From an uncultured Bacteroides sp. (lineage in GTDB: Bacteria > Bacteroidota > Bacteroidia > Bacteroidales > Bacteroidaceae): a stretch of DNA of 64,000 nucleotides. Shown piece after piece: positions 44,251-52,653 of this stretch. The notes under the pieces were generated by a model. It was not told the origin of the DNA and did no database searches. It saw only the letters and a program-made list of their open reading frames with translations. Numbering within the stretch: the first letter of the stretch is position 1; each line of letters begins with the position of its first letter. The translations under genes and the position numbers were made by a program. The stretch spans positions 1 through 64,000 of the forward strand of contig NZ_CAUFUE010000016.1 in assembly GCF_959029255.1 (NCBI RefSeq), read 5' to 3'.

Positions 44251-46326
44251 ATGGCAACAACATCTTCTATTTTAGTTCTTTCTACTTCTTTTAAGAAAGT
44301 CGTGGAATCGGTCGATAGTTTAAACGTTTTGCAAAAGAAATCTATAAATGATTTATCTGCTTATGAAAAGAAAATCATACAGGCAGTGAATAAATTCGCA
44401 TCTGAATTGAATGTTAACAAAATTATTTATTTAGATTTACCATCAGATACATATATTGGCGTTGTTGTAAATAACACATTTGACAGATTATGCTATGTGT
44501 GTATAGTACCGCCAATAGTGGGTACTCGATCAGGTTTCATATCTCAACAATTGTTTGGATTTGTCTCAGATTTAGTACAAGAAAATTCAGATAATGAGTC
44601 TTGTCTATTTACAGATAAAAAAATTGTTGTCATAAATACAGAAATCGCAGACACAACGAAATCTGAACACTTCTCAATTTCTTGCTTAGCACCAATGGGG
44701 ATTGAGTATTACGATCTCTATGGACGTAAACCAGAAGTTGATTATCCGAAAGATATTAACGAGTTTCTTACTCAATTATCTACATATCGTGATACTATTG
44801 ATGTGGAAGAAATTGACAACAGAATAGTATTTAAAACAAATCGATTGAAGGGATTAACTCAAACCCTTACAAATCAACCTTATTATTTTGCTATAAACGC
44901 ATATCCTGCCGCTATCCTTGGATGGAGAAAAGGTATGGTTTTAGATATTTCACAATTTGAGGATTGGTTTAATAATAAACATGACAATAAAAATGTATTC
45001 GCCTTTTGCTTATTTATAAAAAAACTTCAAAAGTTACCTGTAGAAACAAAAAGTGATTCTTATAATGAGCCGTTAATACTATTAAAATACCTTACAGCCA
45101 TCCGCAGTAAACCATTTCTATTACTTGCAGGTATTTCAGGTACTGGTAAGAGTCGGATTGTACGTGAGTTAGCATTCAAGTCATGCCCTAAATATCTGCA
45201 AGATAAAGATGAGACTACTCCGGGTAACTATTGCATGATAGAGGTGAAGCCAAACTGGCACGATTCTACCGAGTTGCTTGGATATTACAGCAATTTGAGT
45301 AAGAGCTACCAATTCAAGAAGTTCGTTAAGTTCTTGATAAAGGCAAAGATGTTCCCCGATGTGCCATTCTTTGTGTGCCTTGACGAGATGAACCTTGCGC
45401 CGGTAGAGCAGTACTTTGCTGAGATATTAAGCGTGCTTGAAACGCGTAAGCATCCTAAAAATGAGGCAGGTGAGGTTGATATGAGCATAATAAAGACTGG
45501 GGTTATCATAGAAGCAGAGTATTTCAAGGCTCTTGGTAAGATGGGCGGTTTCGATCCAAACTTCACGGATCGTGACATCTATATGAAACTGCACGATATT
45601 GATACCGAAAGTGATATTGCAGAGGAAATAGGTTCACGTACAGACTTAACCACGGAAGGTCTCACTTTGCCTGACAATGTTATTATTATCGGTACCGTCA
45701 ATATGGATGACACTACGCACCAGTTCTCACGCAAGGTGATAGACCGTGCCATGACAATAGAGATGAACGGTGGCAGGCTGAAGAATATGTTTGGTGGAAG
45801 CAACGACCTTGTTTACCTTAAAGAGGAAGAGCAGCGAAAGTGGCAAACTGCTTTTAAACAAAAGTATGTGAATGCCGATGAAGTGCTGAAAGCTCATGCA
45901 GATAAGGCAGATGAAATAGTGAACCTGCTGCCTGAGAAACTGGAGGCTATCAATGCGGCATTGAAGGATACCCCGTTTGAGGTAAGCTATCGCGTGCTGA
46001 ACGAGCTGACCATCATGGTGGGTGTGATGCTTGACAATGCCCCTGAAGAAGAGTTGGAGACCATTGTCAACAATGCCCTTGACCGTATTCTGCTGATGAA
46101 GATTCTGCCTCGTATTGAGGGTGATAGCGATATGTTCAACTTGAAGGATCCGCAGCAAGTGGGCGATGCGATTTGCCGCAATCGCCTTGAATGGTTGAGT
46201 GAACTGGCTCCAGCCATTGTCATCCATGATGACGAAGGCAAAAAACATCAGCAAACAGCAAAGGAGAAGATTAAGGAAATGATAGAGCGACTGGAGAGTC
46301 AAGAGTTCACACGTTTTTGGCCTTAA
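44251..46326 (+). CDS. McrB-like AAA+ restriction motor
   Basis: The 691-residue protein has an unrecognised N-terminal region (about 1-270, probably DNA target recognition). An McrB-type AAA+ domain follows: Walker A GISGTGKS (294-301), Walker B FVCLDEMNLAPVEQYF (D378, E379, with the McrB hallmark MNLAPVE) and sensor GTVNMDDTTHQFSRKVIDRA. McrB hydrolyses GTP using an NTAD motif; here the site reads VNMDD, so GTP specificity is not assured. McrB rings drive translocation and recruit the McrC nuclease. By eye the first about 870 bp are AT-rich like the methyltransferase gene, and the AAA+ part is much more G+C-rich. Confidence 0.9.
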   Translation: MATTSSILVLSTSFKKVVESVDSLNVLQKKSINDLSAYEKKIIQAVNKFASELNVNKIIYLDLPSDTYIGVVVNNTFDRLCYVCIVPPIVGTRSGFISQQLFGFVSDLVQENSDNESCLFTDKKIVVINTEIADTTKSEHFSISCLAPMGIEYYDLYGRKPEVDYPKDINEFLTQLSTYRDTIDVEEIDNRIVFKTNRLKGLTQTLTNQPYYFAINAYPAAILGWRKGMVLDISQFEDWFNNKHDNKNVFAFCLFIKKLQKLPVETKSDSYNEPLILLKYLTAIRSKPFLLLAGISGTGKSRIVRELAFKSCPKYLQDKDETTPGNYCMIEVKPNWHDSTELLGYYSNLSKSYQFKKFVKFLIKAKMFPDVPFFVCLDEMNLAPVEQYFAEILSVLETRKHPKNEAGEVDMSIIKTGVIIEAEYFKALGKMGGFDPNFTDRDIYMKLHDIDTESDIAEEIGSRTDLTTEGLTLPDNVIIIGTVNMDDTTHQFSRKVIDRAMTIEMNGGRLKNMFGGSNDLVYLKEEEQRKWQTAFKQKYVNADEVLKAHADKADEIVNLLPEKLEAINAALKDTPFEVSYRVLNELTIMVGVMLDNAPEEELETIVNNALDRILLMKILPRIEGDSDMFNLKDPQQVGDAICRNRLEWLSELAPAIVIHDDEGKKHQQTAKEKIKEMIERLESQEFTRFWP

Positions 46327-46344
46327 TAAACCGCAAATCATAAT

Positions 46345-48828
46345 ATGCAGACAGAAGTACTACGTTTTATTCACAAGGAAGGCGACTATGAGGTTGTTGT
46401 CCGCACACAGGACATCGGCTATTCATGGCAACGTTTCAAAGGGCGCATCGACTACACAAGGAGGACAAATCCCGAAGTCTGTGCGGCAAGGGAATATTGT
46501 GAATATACCTGTTTGGACGACTGCAAGCTGCAATTAGGCAAACCCTTTACCGGCGAGCTTACAGAACGTGAAGCAGCAGAACTGGATAAGACAGGAAGCA
46601 AGTGGACAGAACTGTGGCCGGTAATGTATGAGACCTGCAAGTACCAAATCAATGTGTTGTTTTATGGCGTGGAGGGTGTGCCCGAAATATGCCACGTAAG
46701 AAAAGACATTGAGGATAGTTTCTTCTATCAGGGAGAAACTTATGACAAGACCGGTCATACGGTAAGGGCTTATAGCGGAAACATAGACTTCGTGAATGAG
46801 CCGGGACGATTCAGATTGGAGTTCAGCTATCGGAAAGGGGGAAAGAGCAGAAGCACATTCGTTACCTTCGATGTGGTTTCGCCAAAGCTTGACACGAAGA
46901 GCGACTACAAGTCTTTACTGAAAGAGGTAAACGATGAATACACGGATGTGATTTACCGCTACCTCAGCATCACACTGCAGCAGTTCAGTCGTGGTCATGT
47001 GAATAATGATGCCACATGGATGAGTGCTTTCCAAAGTGTAGTGGACAACTATGTGAAAAATGTGAAGCGAGTAATGCAGAATCCCCACTCACGGATTGTC
47101 AACTATAAGGCATCGCGCAAAGCTGAACAGATAAAGCATTGGACACCAGCCATGGAGGAACGATACGGGGAGGTCGAGAAAGAGGGAAAACTGGAAGAAT
47201 ACAATTTCAGTTACGATGAGTCGTGCTCTACCCACGATACCCTGGAAAACCGCTTTGTAAAGCATACACTGCATAGCATCGGCAGGAGACTGAGCACCGT
47301 AATTCGTACGGTGCTGGCTGCCACACAGGAAGAACTGTCGGAGAAGTATCGTATGGTGTGGATAGGATATAGCGACACCATCAGGAAATTATCTAAGCAT
47401 CCATTCTTCAAGGCCATCGGTCGATTTGACGGGCTGAGGCAGGAAAGCCTTGTGTTACAAAGTCGATTGGGCTATCAACAGATCTATAAAGATTGGCTGA
47501 AACTGAAACGAGGCATTGACCTATACAATGGCGCCGCCAATATAGGAACACTGCATATTTCGGAAATCTACGAACTGTGGTGCTTCATCAAGATGAAGAA
47601 GATGGTGGCTGAAGTAATGGGCATCAAGCGTGACAGGCCCGACTTTGAGTCGCTGGTGACAGAGCCAAAGGGAACCTTGCTCAATCCATTCACAGATTCT
47701 ACTTTGGAACATGTGGTGGAGTATCACTATCCGGTAGCAACGGAAGAGGATAGTGACGAACGCAAGACAATGCTTCGTGCACACGAAGGGGATGTGGTGA
47801 CGCTGCATTATCAGCACACATTCAATCGGAGGAGCGGCAATGATACGTATGGCATGGGTATAAATACTGCCACGACAGAGCAGCGTCCTGATATTGTATT
47901 GAACATCCGTAAGGCTTCGGGCGAGATAGTGCTGACCTATCTTTACGATGCTAAGTATCGTGTAATAAACGATAAGAATTTGGATAAGGACTTCGAGGCA
48001 GAGGATATTGCGGAGTCGGAACGACTGGCAGGTGGCGATTATCCGCCTACCGATGCCATCAATCAGATGCATCGCTACCGGGATGCCATATACTATAGCA
48101 AGGAGCATGAGCCTTATCGCTCAAAGGAAATCATTGGTGGCTACATACTTTTTCCCGGTCGTGGAGAAGACGAGAACATCTTGAAACGTTACTATAGTAC
48201 CAGTGTGGAAAGTATCAATATCGGGGCTTTCCCCTTGTTGCCGTCTGTCGATAAAAGCAAGGAAGGAAGTATTCTTCGGACACACCTCAACTCAATCCTG
48301 ATGGAGAAACTCAGTACCGAGAGTCATGTGGAAAAAGCGAAGCCACAGCGTACGCTGGCATACGTTACGGAAGAGGAAAAAGTGGGAATGCTGCCTGATG
48401 ATTTGGTTATGGTTGCCTTGGTAGAATCCGCAGACAAGCGCCAGTGGACATTGGATAAGCAATGGTATAACATCCCTCTGGATAAGATTGCTGATTCACC
48501 ATGGATGAAAGCCAAGTATTTGCTACTTCACATCAAGGGCGAGCAATGGACAGGAGGCATCCGCAAGATAGTAAAGTCTAATCACGATGTGTGGACGGCA
48601 GACAGGCTTACAGATGAAGGTTATCCTTCAAGTCCGAGTAGCCCTACTTATTTTATGATACGCATCCACAAGGAAAGTGGCACAGATATTGAACTGAGGA
48701 CATTGGCATTTGATGTGAAGCACATCCCGACGGAAGCGGTTTATTGGGGCAACCACAAGATGCCGTTCATGCTTGTGAAGTTGAAAGACATAAACAGCCT
48801 AATTTTGGATGGGAAAATTGAAAGCTGA
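46345..48828 (+). CDS. McrC-like nuclease (DUF2357/PD-(D/E)XK)
   Basis: The 827-residue protein has the DUF2357 region in its N-terminal half and a PD-(D/E)XK nuclease core at about 510-590. The core shows D516 in RPDIVLN, D535 and K537 in LYDAKYR, and the helix motif QMHRYRDAIYY starting at Q574. Such proteins act as the McrC cleavage subunit with McrB-type motors. It is longer than E. coli McrC because of the DUF2357 extension and a C-terminal EVE-like or unknown region after about residue 690. It starts 18 bp after the McrB-like stop. Confidence 0.88.
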   Translation: MQTEVLRFIHKEGDYEVVVRTQDIGYSWQRFKGRIDYTRRTNPEVCAAREYCEYTCLDDCKLQLGKPFTGELTEREAAELDKTGSKWTELWPVMYETCKYQINVLFYGVEGVPEICHVRKDIEDSFFYQGETYDKTGHTVRAYSGNIDFVNEPGRFRLEFSYRKGGKSRSTFVTFDVVSPKLDTKSDYKSLLKEVNDEYTDVIYRYLSITLQQFSRGHVNNDATWMSAFQSVVDNYVKNVKRVMQNPHSRIVNYKASRKAEQIKHWTPAMEERYGEVEKEGKLEEYNFSYDESCSTHDTLENRFVKHTLHSIGRRLSTVIRTVLAATQEELSEKYRMVWIGYSDTIRKLSKHPFFKAIGRFDGLRQESLVLQSRLGYQQIYKDWLKLKRGIDLYNGAANIGTLHISEIYELWCFIKMKKMVAEVMGIKRDRPDFESLVTEPKGTLLNPFTDSTLEHVVEYHYPVATEEDSDERKTMLRAHEGDVVTLHYQHTFNRRSGNDTYGMGINTATTEQRPDIVLNIRKASGEIVLTYLYDAKYRVINDKNLDKDFEAEDIAESERLAGGDYPPTDAINQMHRYRDAIYYSKEHEPYRSKEIIGGYILFPGRGEDENILKRYYSTSVESINIGAFPLLPSVDKSKEGSILRTHLNSILMEKLSTESHVEKAKPQRTLAYVTEEEKVGMLPDDLVMVALVESADKRQWTLDKQWYNIPLDKIADSPWMKAKYLLLHIKGEQWTGGIRKIVKSNHDVWTADRLTDEGYPSSPSSPTYFMIRIHKESGTDIELRTLAFDVKHIPTEAVYWGNHKMPFMLVKLKDINSLILDGKIES

Positions 48829-48851
48829 AAACTGAAAACTAAAAATTGATA

Positions 48852-50222
48852 ATGGAAGAAAAAACAACTGAGAACAGAAACACCTTCGCCATCAAGAAAT
48901 TCTTGAATGAATATCTTGATTTACGTAAGGATAAAGACAACGAACTTGAGACAGTGGACTCCATCAAGAAAGGGGTAGAGTTTAAAGGAGCCAACCTGTG
49001 GATTCTGATATTTGCCATATTTATGGCGTCGTTGGGACTGAATGTCAATTCAACGGCGGTGATTATCGGTGCCATGCTTATTTCTCCCTTGATGGGACCT
49101 ATCATGGGCGTCGGACTCTCTGTAGGGTTAAATGATTTTGAACTGATGAAGCGTTCATTGAAGAGCTTCCTGATAACGACCCTGTTCAGCGTGACGACAG
49201 CCACTATTTTCTTTCTGGTCAGTCCCGTTGCCGAGGGGCAATCAGAGTTACTCGCACGTACCTCACCTACGATTTACGACGTATTCATCGCGTTGATGGG
49301 TGGTTTGGCAGGTGTGGTGGCACTCTCTACAAAGGAGAAAGGCAATGTGATTCCCGGTGTCGCCATTGCTACCGCTTTGATGCCGCCGCTCTGTACGGCA
49401 GGTTACGGCTTGGCAACGGGCAATCTGATATATTTCCTGGGGGCGTTCTACCTTTATTTTATCAATTCGGTATTTATCAGTCTTGCCACGTTTGTGGGAG
49501 TGCGGGTGATGCATTTCCAGCGCAAGGAATTTGTGGATAAGAAGCGGGAAAAGACAGTGCGCAAGTATATTGTACTGATAGCTGTGCTGACAATGTGCCC
49601 TGCTGTGTACCTCACGGTCGGCATCATTCAAGATACGTTCTTTGAAAGTGCCGCCAACCGTTTTGTCAACGAGCAACTTTCTTTTGAGAATACACAGGTG
49701 CTCGATAAGAAAATTAACCATGAAGGCAGTCAGCATGAGATACGTGTGGTATTGATAGGACAGGAGGTACCCGAAGCTTCCATCGCCATTGCCCGCAGTA
49801 AGATGAAAGACTATAAACTCAATAATACCAAGCTGATTGTGCTTCAGGGAATGAACAACGAAGCAGTCGATATATCTTCTATCCGTGCCATGGTGATGGA
49901 AGACTTTTATAAGAATAGCGAGCAGCGCCTGGTAGAGCAGAAACAGAAGATAGTCGACCTTGAGAATAACTTGAAAAAGTATAAATCATACGATGAATTG
50001 GGCAAAAAGATTATCCCTGAGTTAAAAGTGCTCTATCCGTCGGTGAAGTCAGTTTCCATTTCTCATGCTCTGGAACTGACGGTAGATTCCGTAAAGGTAG
50101 ATACCATCACGCTTGCCGTGTTGAAGTTCGGCAAGCACCCCGATGCCCATGAACGGGAAAAGATTACCGAATGGCTCAAAGCCCGTACGGGAGCTAAACA
50201 ATTGAGGCTGATTGCCGAATGA
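48852..50222 (+). CDS. DUF389 family membrane protein
   Basis: The 456-residue protein has the TIGR00341/DUF389 membrane core: NLWILIFAIFMASLGLNVNST, AVIIGAMLISPLMGPIMGVG and IPGVAIATALMPPLCTAGYGLA, with about six helices. A soluble C-terminal part of about 220 residues starts after the last helix. Transport function unknown. I used the ATG at 48852; the run before it is AT-rich spacer just after the McrC-like gene (23 bp). It marks the right border of the restriction block. Confidence 0.88.
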   Translation: MEEKTTENRNTFAIKKFLNEYLDLRKDKDNELETVDSIKKGVEFKGANLWILIFAIFMASLGLNVNSTAVIIGAMLISPLMGPIMGVGLSVGLNDFELMKRSLKSFLITTLFSVTTATIFFLVSPVAEGQSELLARTSPTIYDVFIALMGGLAGVVALSTKEKGNVIPGVAIATALMPPLCTAGYGLATGNLIYFLGAFYLYFINSVFISLATFVGVRVMHFQRKEFVDKKREKTVRKYIVLIAVLTMCPAVYLTVGIIQDTFFESAANRFVNEQLSFENTQVLDKKINHEGSQHEIRVVLIGQEVPEASIAIARSKMKDYKLNNTKLIVLQGMNNEAVDISSIRAMVMEDFYKNSEQRLVEQKQKIVDLENNLKKYKSYDELGKKIIPELKVLYPSVKSVSISHALELTVDSVKVDTITLAVLKFGKHPDAHEREKITEWLKARTGAKQLRLIAE

Positions 50223-50287
50223 TATTTTCAGATAGAAAGATACGCGTAATCTGCGGTGAATAGGTGAATTATTGAATCAAAATTAAT

Positions 50288-52423
50288 ATGAAAAAAAGAT
50301 TATTGTCATTATTGGGTTTGTGTCTTCTCGTATCGGCGCTGCATGCTGATGAAGGCATGTGGATGCTGGGAAATCTGAATAAACAGACACGCCAGGTAAT
50401 GAAGGAACTCGGTTTGCAGATGCCTGCCGACAAATTATACAACCCGAAACGCCCTTCACTGAAAGATGCCGTAGTCAGCTTTGGCGGTTTCTGTTCGGGC
50501 GTGGTGGTATCCGATGATGGGTTGGTGTTCACAAACCATCATTGCGGTTTCAGCAGTATACAACAACATTCCACCGTAGAACACGATTACCTGAAAGATG
50601 GCTTTGTGGCCCATAAGCGTAGTGAAGAACTGCCCAATCCGGAGTTATATGTCCGTTTTCTGTTACGTACGGATGATGTTACCAAGCGGGTGCTCGGTGC
50701 GGTGCAGCCCGGTATGACTGAAACCGAACGTACCGCAGCGGTAGATTCCATGATGCTGGTTATCGGTGAGGAGGTTTCCTATAAAGACTCTACTCTCATA
50801 GGTATTGTAGACGCGTATTATGGCGGTAATGAGTTCTGGCTCTCCACTTATCGCGATTTCAACGATGTCCGGTTGGTATTTGCCCCTCCCTCGTCAGTCG
50901 GTAAGTTCGGTTGGGATACGGATAACTGGGAATGGCCCCGCCATACCGGAGATTTCAGCGTATTCCGCATCTATGCCGACAAGAATAACCGTCCGGCAGA
51001 CTATTCACCCTCGAATGTACCTTATCATCCCGAGTACGTAGCGCCAATCTCGCTCGACGGTTACCGGGAAGGCACTTTTTGTATGACTTTGGGTTACCCG
51101 GGCAGTACGGAGCGCTATCTTTCCTCTTTTGGCATCGAAGAAATGATGAATAACAACAACCAGGCACAGATAGATGTACGTGGAGTGAAGCAAGCCATCT
51201 GGAAGCGTGAAATGGACAAGCGGGACAGTATCCGCATTAAATACGCCTCCAAATATGACGAAAGCTCCAACTATTGGAAAAACAGTATCGGTGTGAACCT
51301 AGCCATCCGTAAGCTCCATGTGCTCGATAAAAAGCGTTCTATGGAGCAGGAAATCCGTCGCTGGATACAACAAACTCCTGAAGAACGTGAGAAACTGTTG
51401 CACCTCTTCTCGGACTTGGAGCTGAACTACAAGAACCGTCGTGAAGCAAACCATGCGCAGGCCTATTTCGTAGAGTCTTTCTTGAATGGTCCCGAATTGA
51501 TACAACTGGCTTTGTCTATCCTTAACTTTGATTTTGAAGGGGAGCAGAAAACAGTCATAGCCAATCTGAAAGCCATCGTAGAGAAGTATGCGAATTTGGA
51601 TATTGATATTGATAAGGAAGTGTTCACAGCCCTGCTGAAAGAGTATCGTTCCAAGGTCGATACCACTTATCTGCCCGACCTTTACCGCACGATTGCCACC
51701 GAATATGGTGGTAATGAGCAAATATACGTCGACAGTCTTTATGCCAAGACGGAGTTAGCCACTCCACGTGGCTTGCAACGTTTTCTTGAACAAGACAGTA
51801 CCTACCAGATTTATGATGATCCCGCCATTACCTTAAGTATCGATTTGCTCACGAAGTTTTTCGATATGAATGTACAGATGCAACAAAATTCTGCTGAAAT
51901 CCTCCGCAGCGAACGATTGCTGAACTCAGCCGTCCGGCGGATGTATGCCTCCCGTAACTTCTATCCTGATGCCAACTCTACCATGCGTCTGAGCTTTGGT
52001 ACGATATGCGGCTATACTCCGTTTGACGGTGGGGAATATGATTATTACACTACGACGAGAGGTATTTTAGAGAAGGTTAGAGCCCATGCCGATGACGTGG
52101 ATTTTGAGGTACAACCGGAACTTCTTTCTCTTTTCTCTTCCCGTGACTTTGGCAGATATGCCGATGAAAAGGGGGAAATGAACGTTTGCTTCATTTCAAA
52201 CAACGACATTACAGGCGGTAACTCCGGCAGTGCCATGTTCAATGCCAAAGGCGAGCTTCTGGGATTGGCTTTCGATGGCAATTGGGAAGCCATGAGCAGC
52301 GATATCCTTTATGAACCGAAGATGCAGCGCACCATTGGGGTGGATGTGCGCTACATGCTGTTTATCATGGAGAAATATGGCAAGGCAGGAAACTTAATCA
52401 AAGAACTGAAAATAGGTAAATAG
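50288..52423 (+). CDS. S46 dipeptidyl peptidase, DPP7-like
   Basis: The 711-residue S46 serine peptidase removes dipeptides from peptide N-termini in the periplasm. It has a signal peptide (MKKRLLSLLGLCLLVSALHA). Triad regions are VFTNHHCGF (His84/85), PRHTGDFSVF (Asp) and GGNSGSAMF (Ser646). The residue 18 positions after the catalytic Ser is Gly664. That position is Gly in DPP7 (hydrophobic P1) and Arg in DPP11 (acidic P1), so this enzyme should be DPP7-like. Confidence 0.93.
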   Translation: MKKRLLSLLGLCLLVSALHADEGMWMLGNLNKQTRQVMKELGLQMPADKLYNPKRPSLKDAVVSFGGFCSGVVVSDDGLVFTNHHCGFSSIQQHSTVEHDYLKDGFVAHKRSEELPNPELYVRFLLRTDDVTKRVLGAVQPGMTETERTAAVDSMMLVIGEEVSYKDSTLIGIVDAYYGGNEFWLSTYRDFNDVRLVFAPPSSVGKFGWDTDNWEWPRHTGDFSVFRIYADKNNRPADYSPSNVPYHPEYVAPISLDGYREGTFCMTLGYPGSTERYLSSFGIEEMMNNNNQAQIDVRGVKQAIWKREMDKRDSIRIKYASKYDESSNYWKNSIGVNLAIRKLHVLDKKRSMEQEIRRWIQQTPEEREKLLHLFSDLELNYKNRREANHAQAYFVESFLNGPELIQLALSILNFDFEGEQKTVIANLKAIVEKYANLDIDIDKEVFTALLKEYRSKVDTTYLPDLYRTIATEYGGNEQIYVDSLYAKTELATPRGLQRFLEQDSTYQIYDDPAITLSIDLLTKFFDMNVQMQQNSAEILRSERLLNSAVRRMYASRNFYPDANSTMRLSFGTICGYTPFDGGEYDYYTTTRGILEKVRAHADDVDFEVQPELLSLFSSRDFGRYADEKGEMNVCFISNNDITGGNSGSAMFNAKGELLGLAFDGNWEAMSSDILYEPKMQRTIGVDVRYMLFIMEKYGKAGNLIKELKIGK

Positions 52424-52518
52424 AATTGATGAACCATTTGGCAGGGAGTAAGTGAGGTTTGGAGAACTGAAAGTTATAATCGTTGTAATTTCTTCAAAGC
52501 GCTTATTATCAACGATAT

Positions 52519-52642
52519 TTACGATTTGACGATTTACGATGTACGATTGATATTACTCATAAAATCATAAAATGACCATTGAGGGCAGCTTGTTTTGCAA
52601 TACAAACTTCAATCGTACATCGTACATCGTCAAATCGTAAAT
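52519..52642. repeat. 34-bp inverted repeat between convergent genes
   Basis: Arms at 52519-52552 and 52609-52642 are inverted copies with one mismatch, separated by 56 bp. They consist of repeated TTACGAT-like words. The element fills most of the 230-bp gap between the S46 and beta-barrel genes. It may act as a bidirectional terminator or be a dispersed palindromic repeat. Confidence 0.85.
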
Positions 52643-52653
52643 CAGAAGAATCA

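Noticed and set aside
41381..48828. Prophage remnant because of the DinD/BRO-N-like gene.
   Set aside because: No structural, integrase or lysis genes; the following genes form a restriction system.
41477..48828. BREX or DISARM system because of a methylase with an AAA+ protein.
   Set aside because: No PglZ, BrxL, DrmA-like helicase or PLD partner; the AAA+ protein has McrB hallmarks and the partner is McrC-like.
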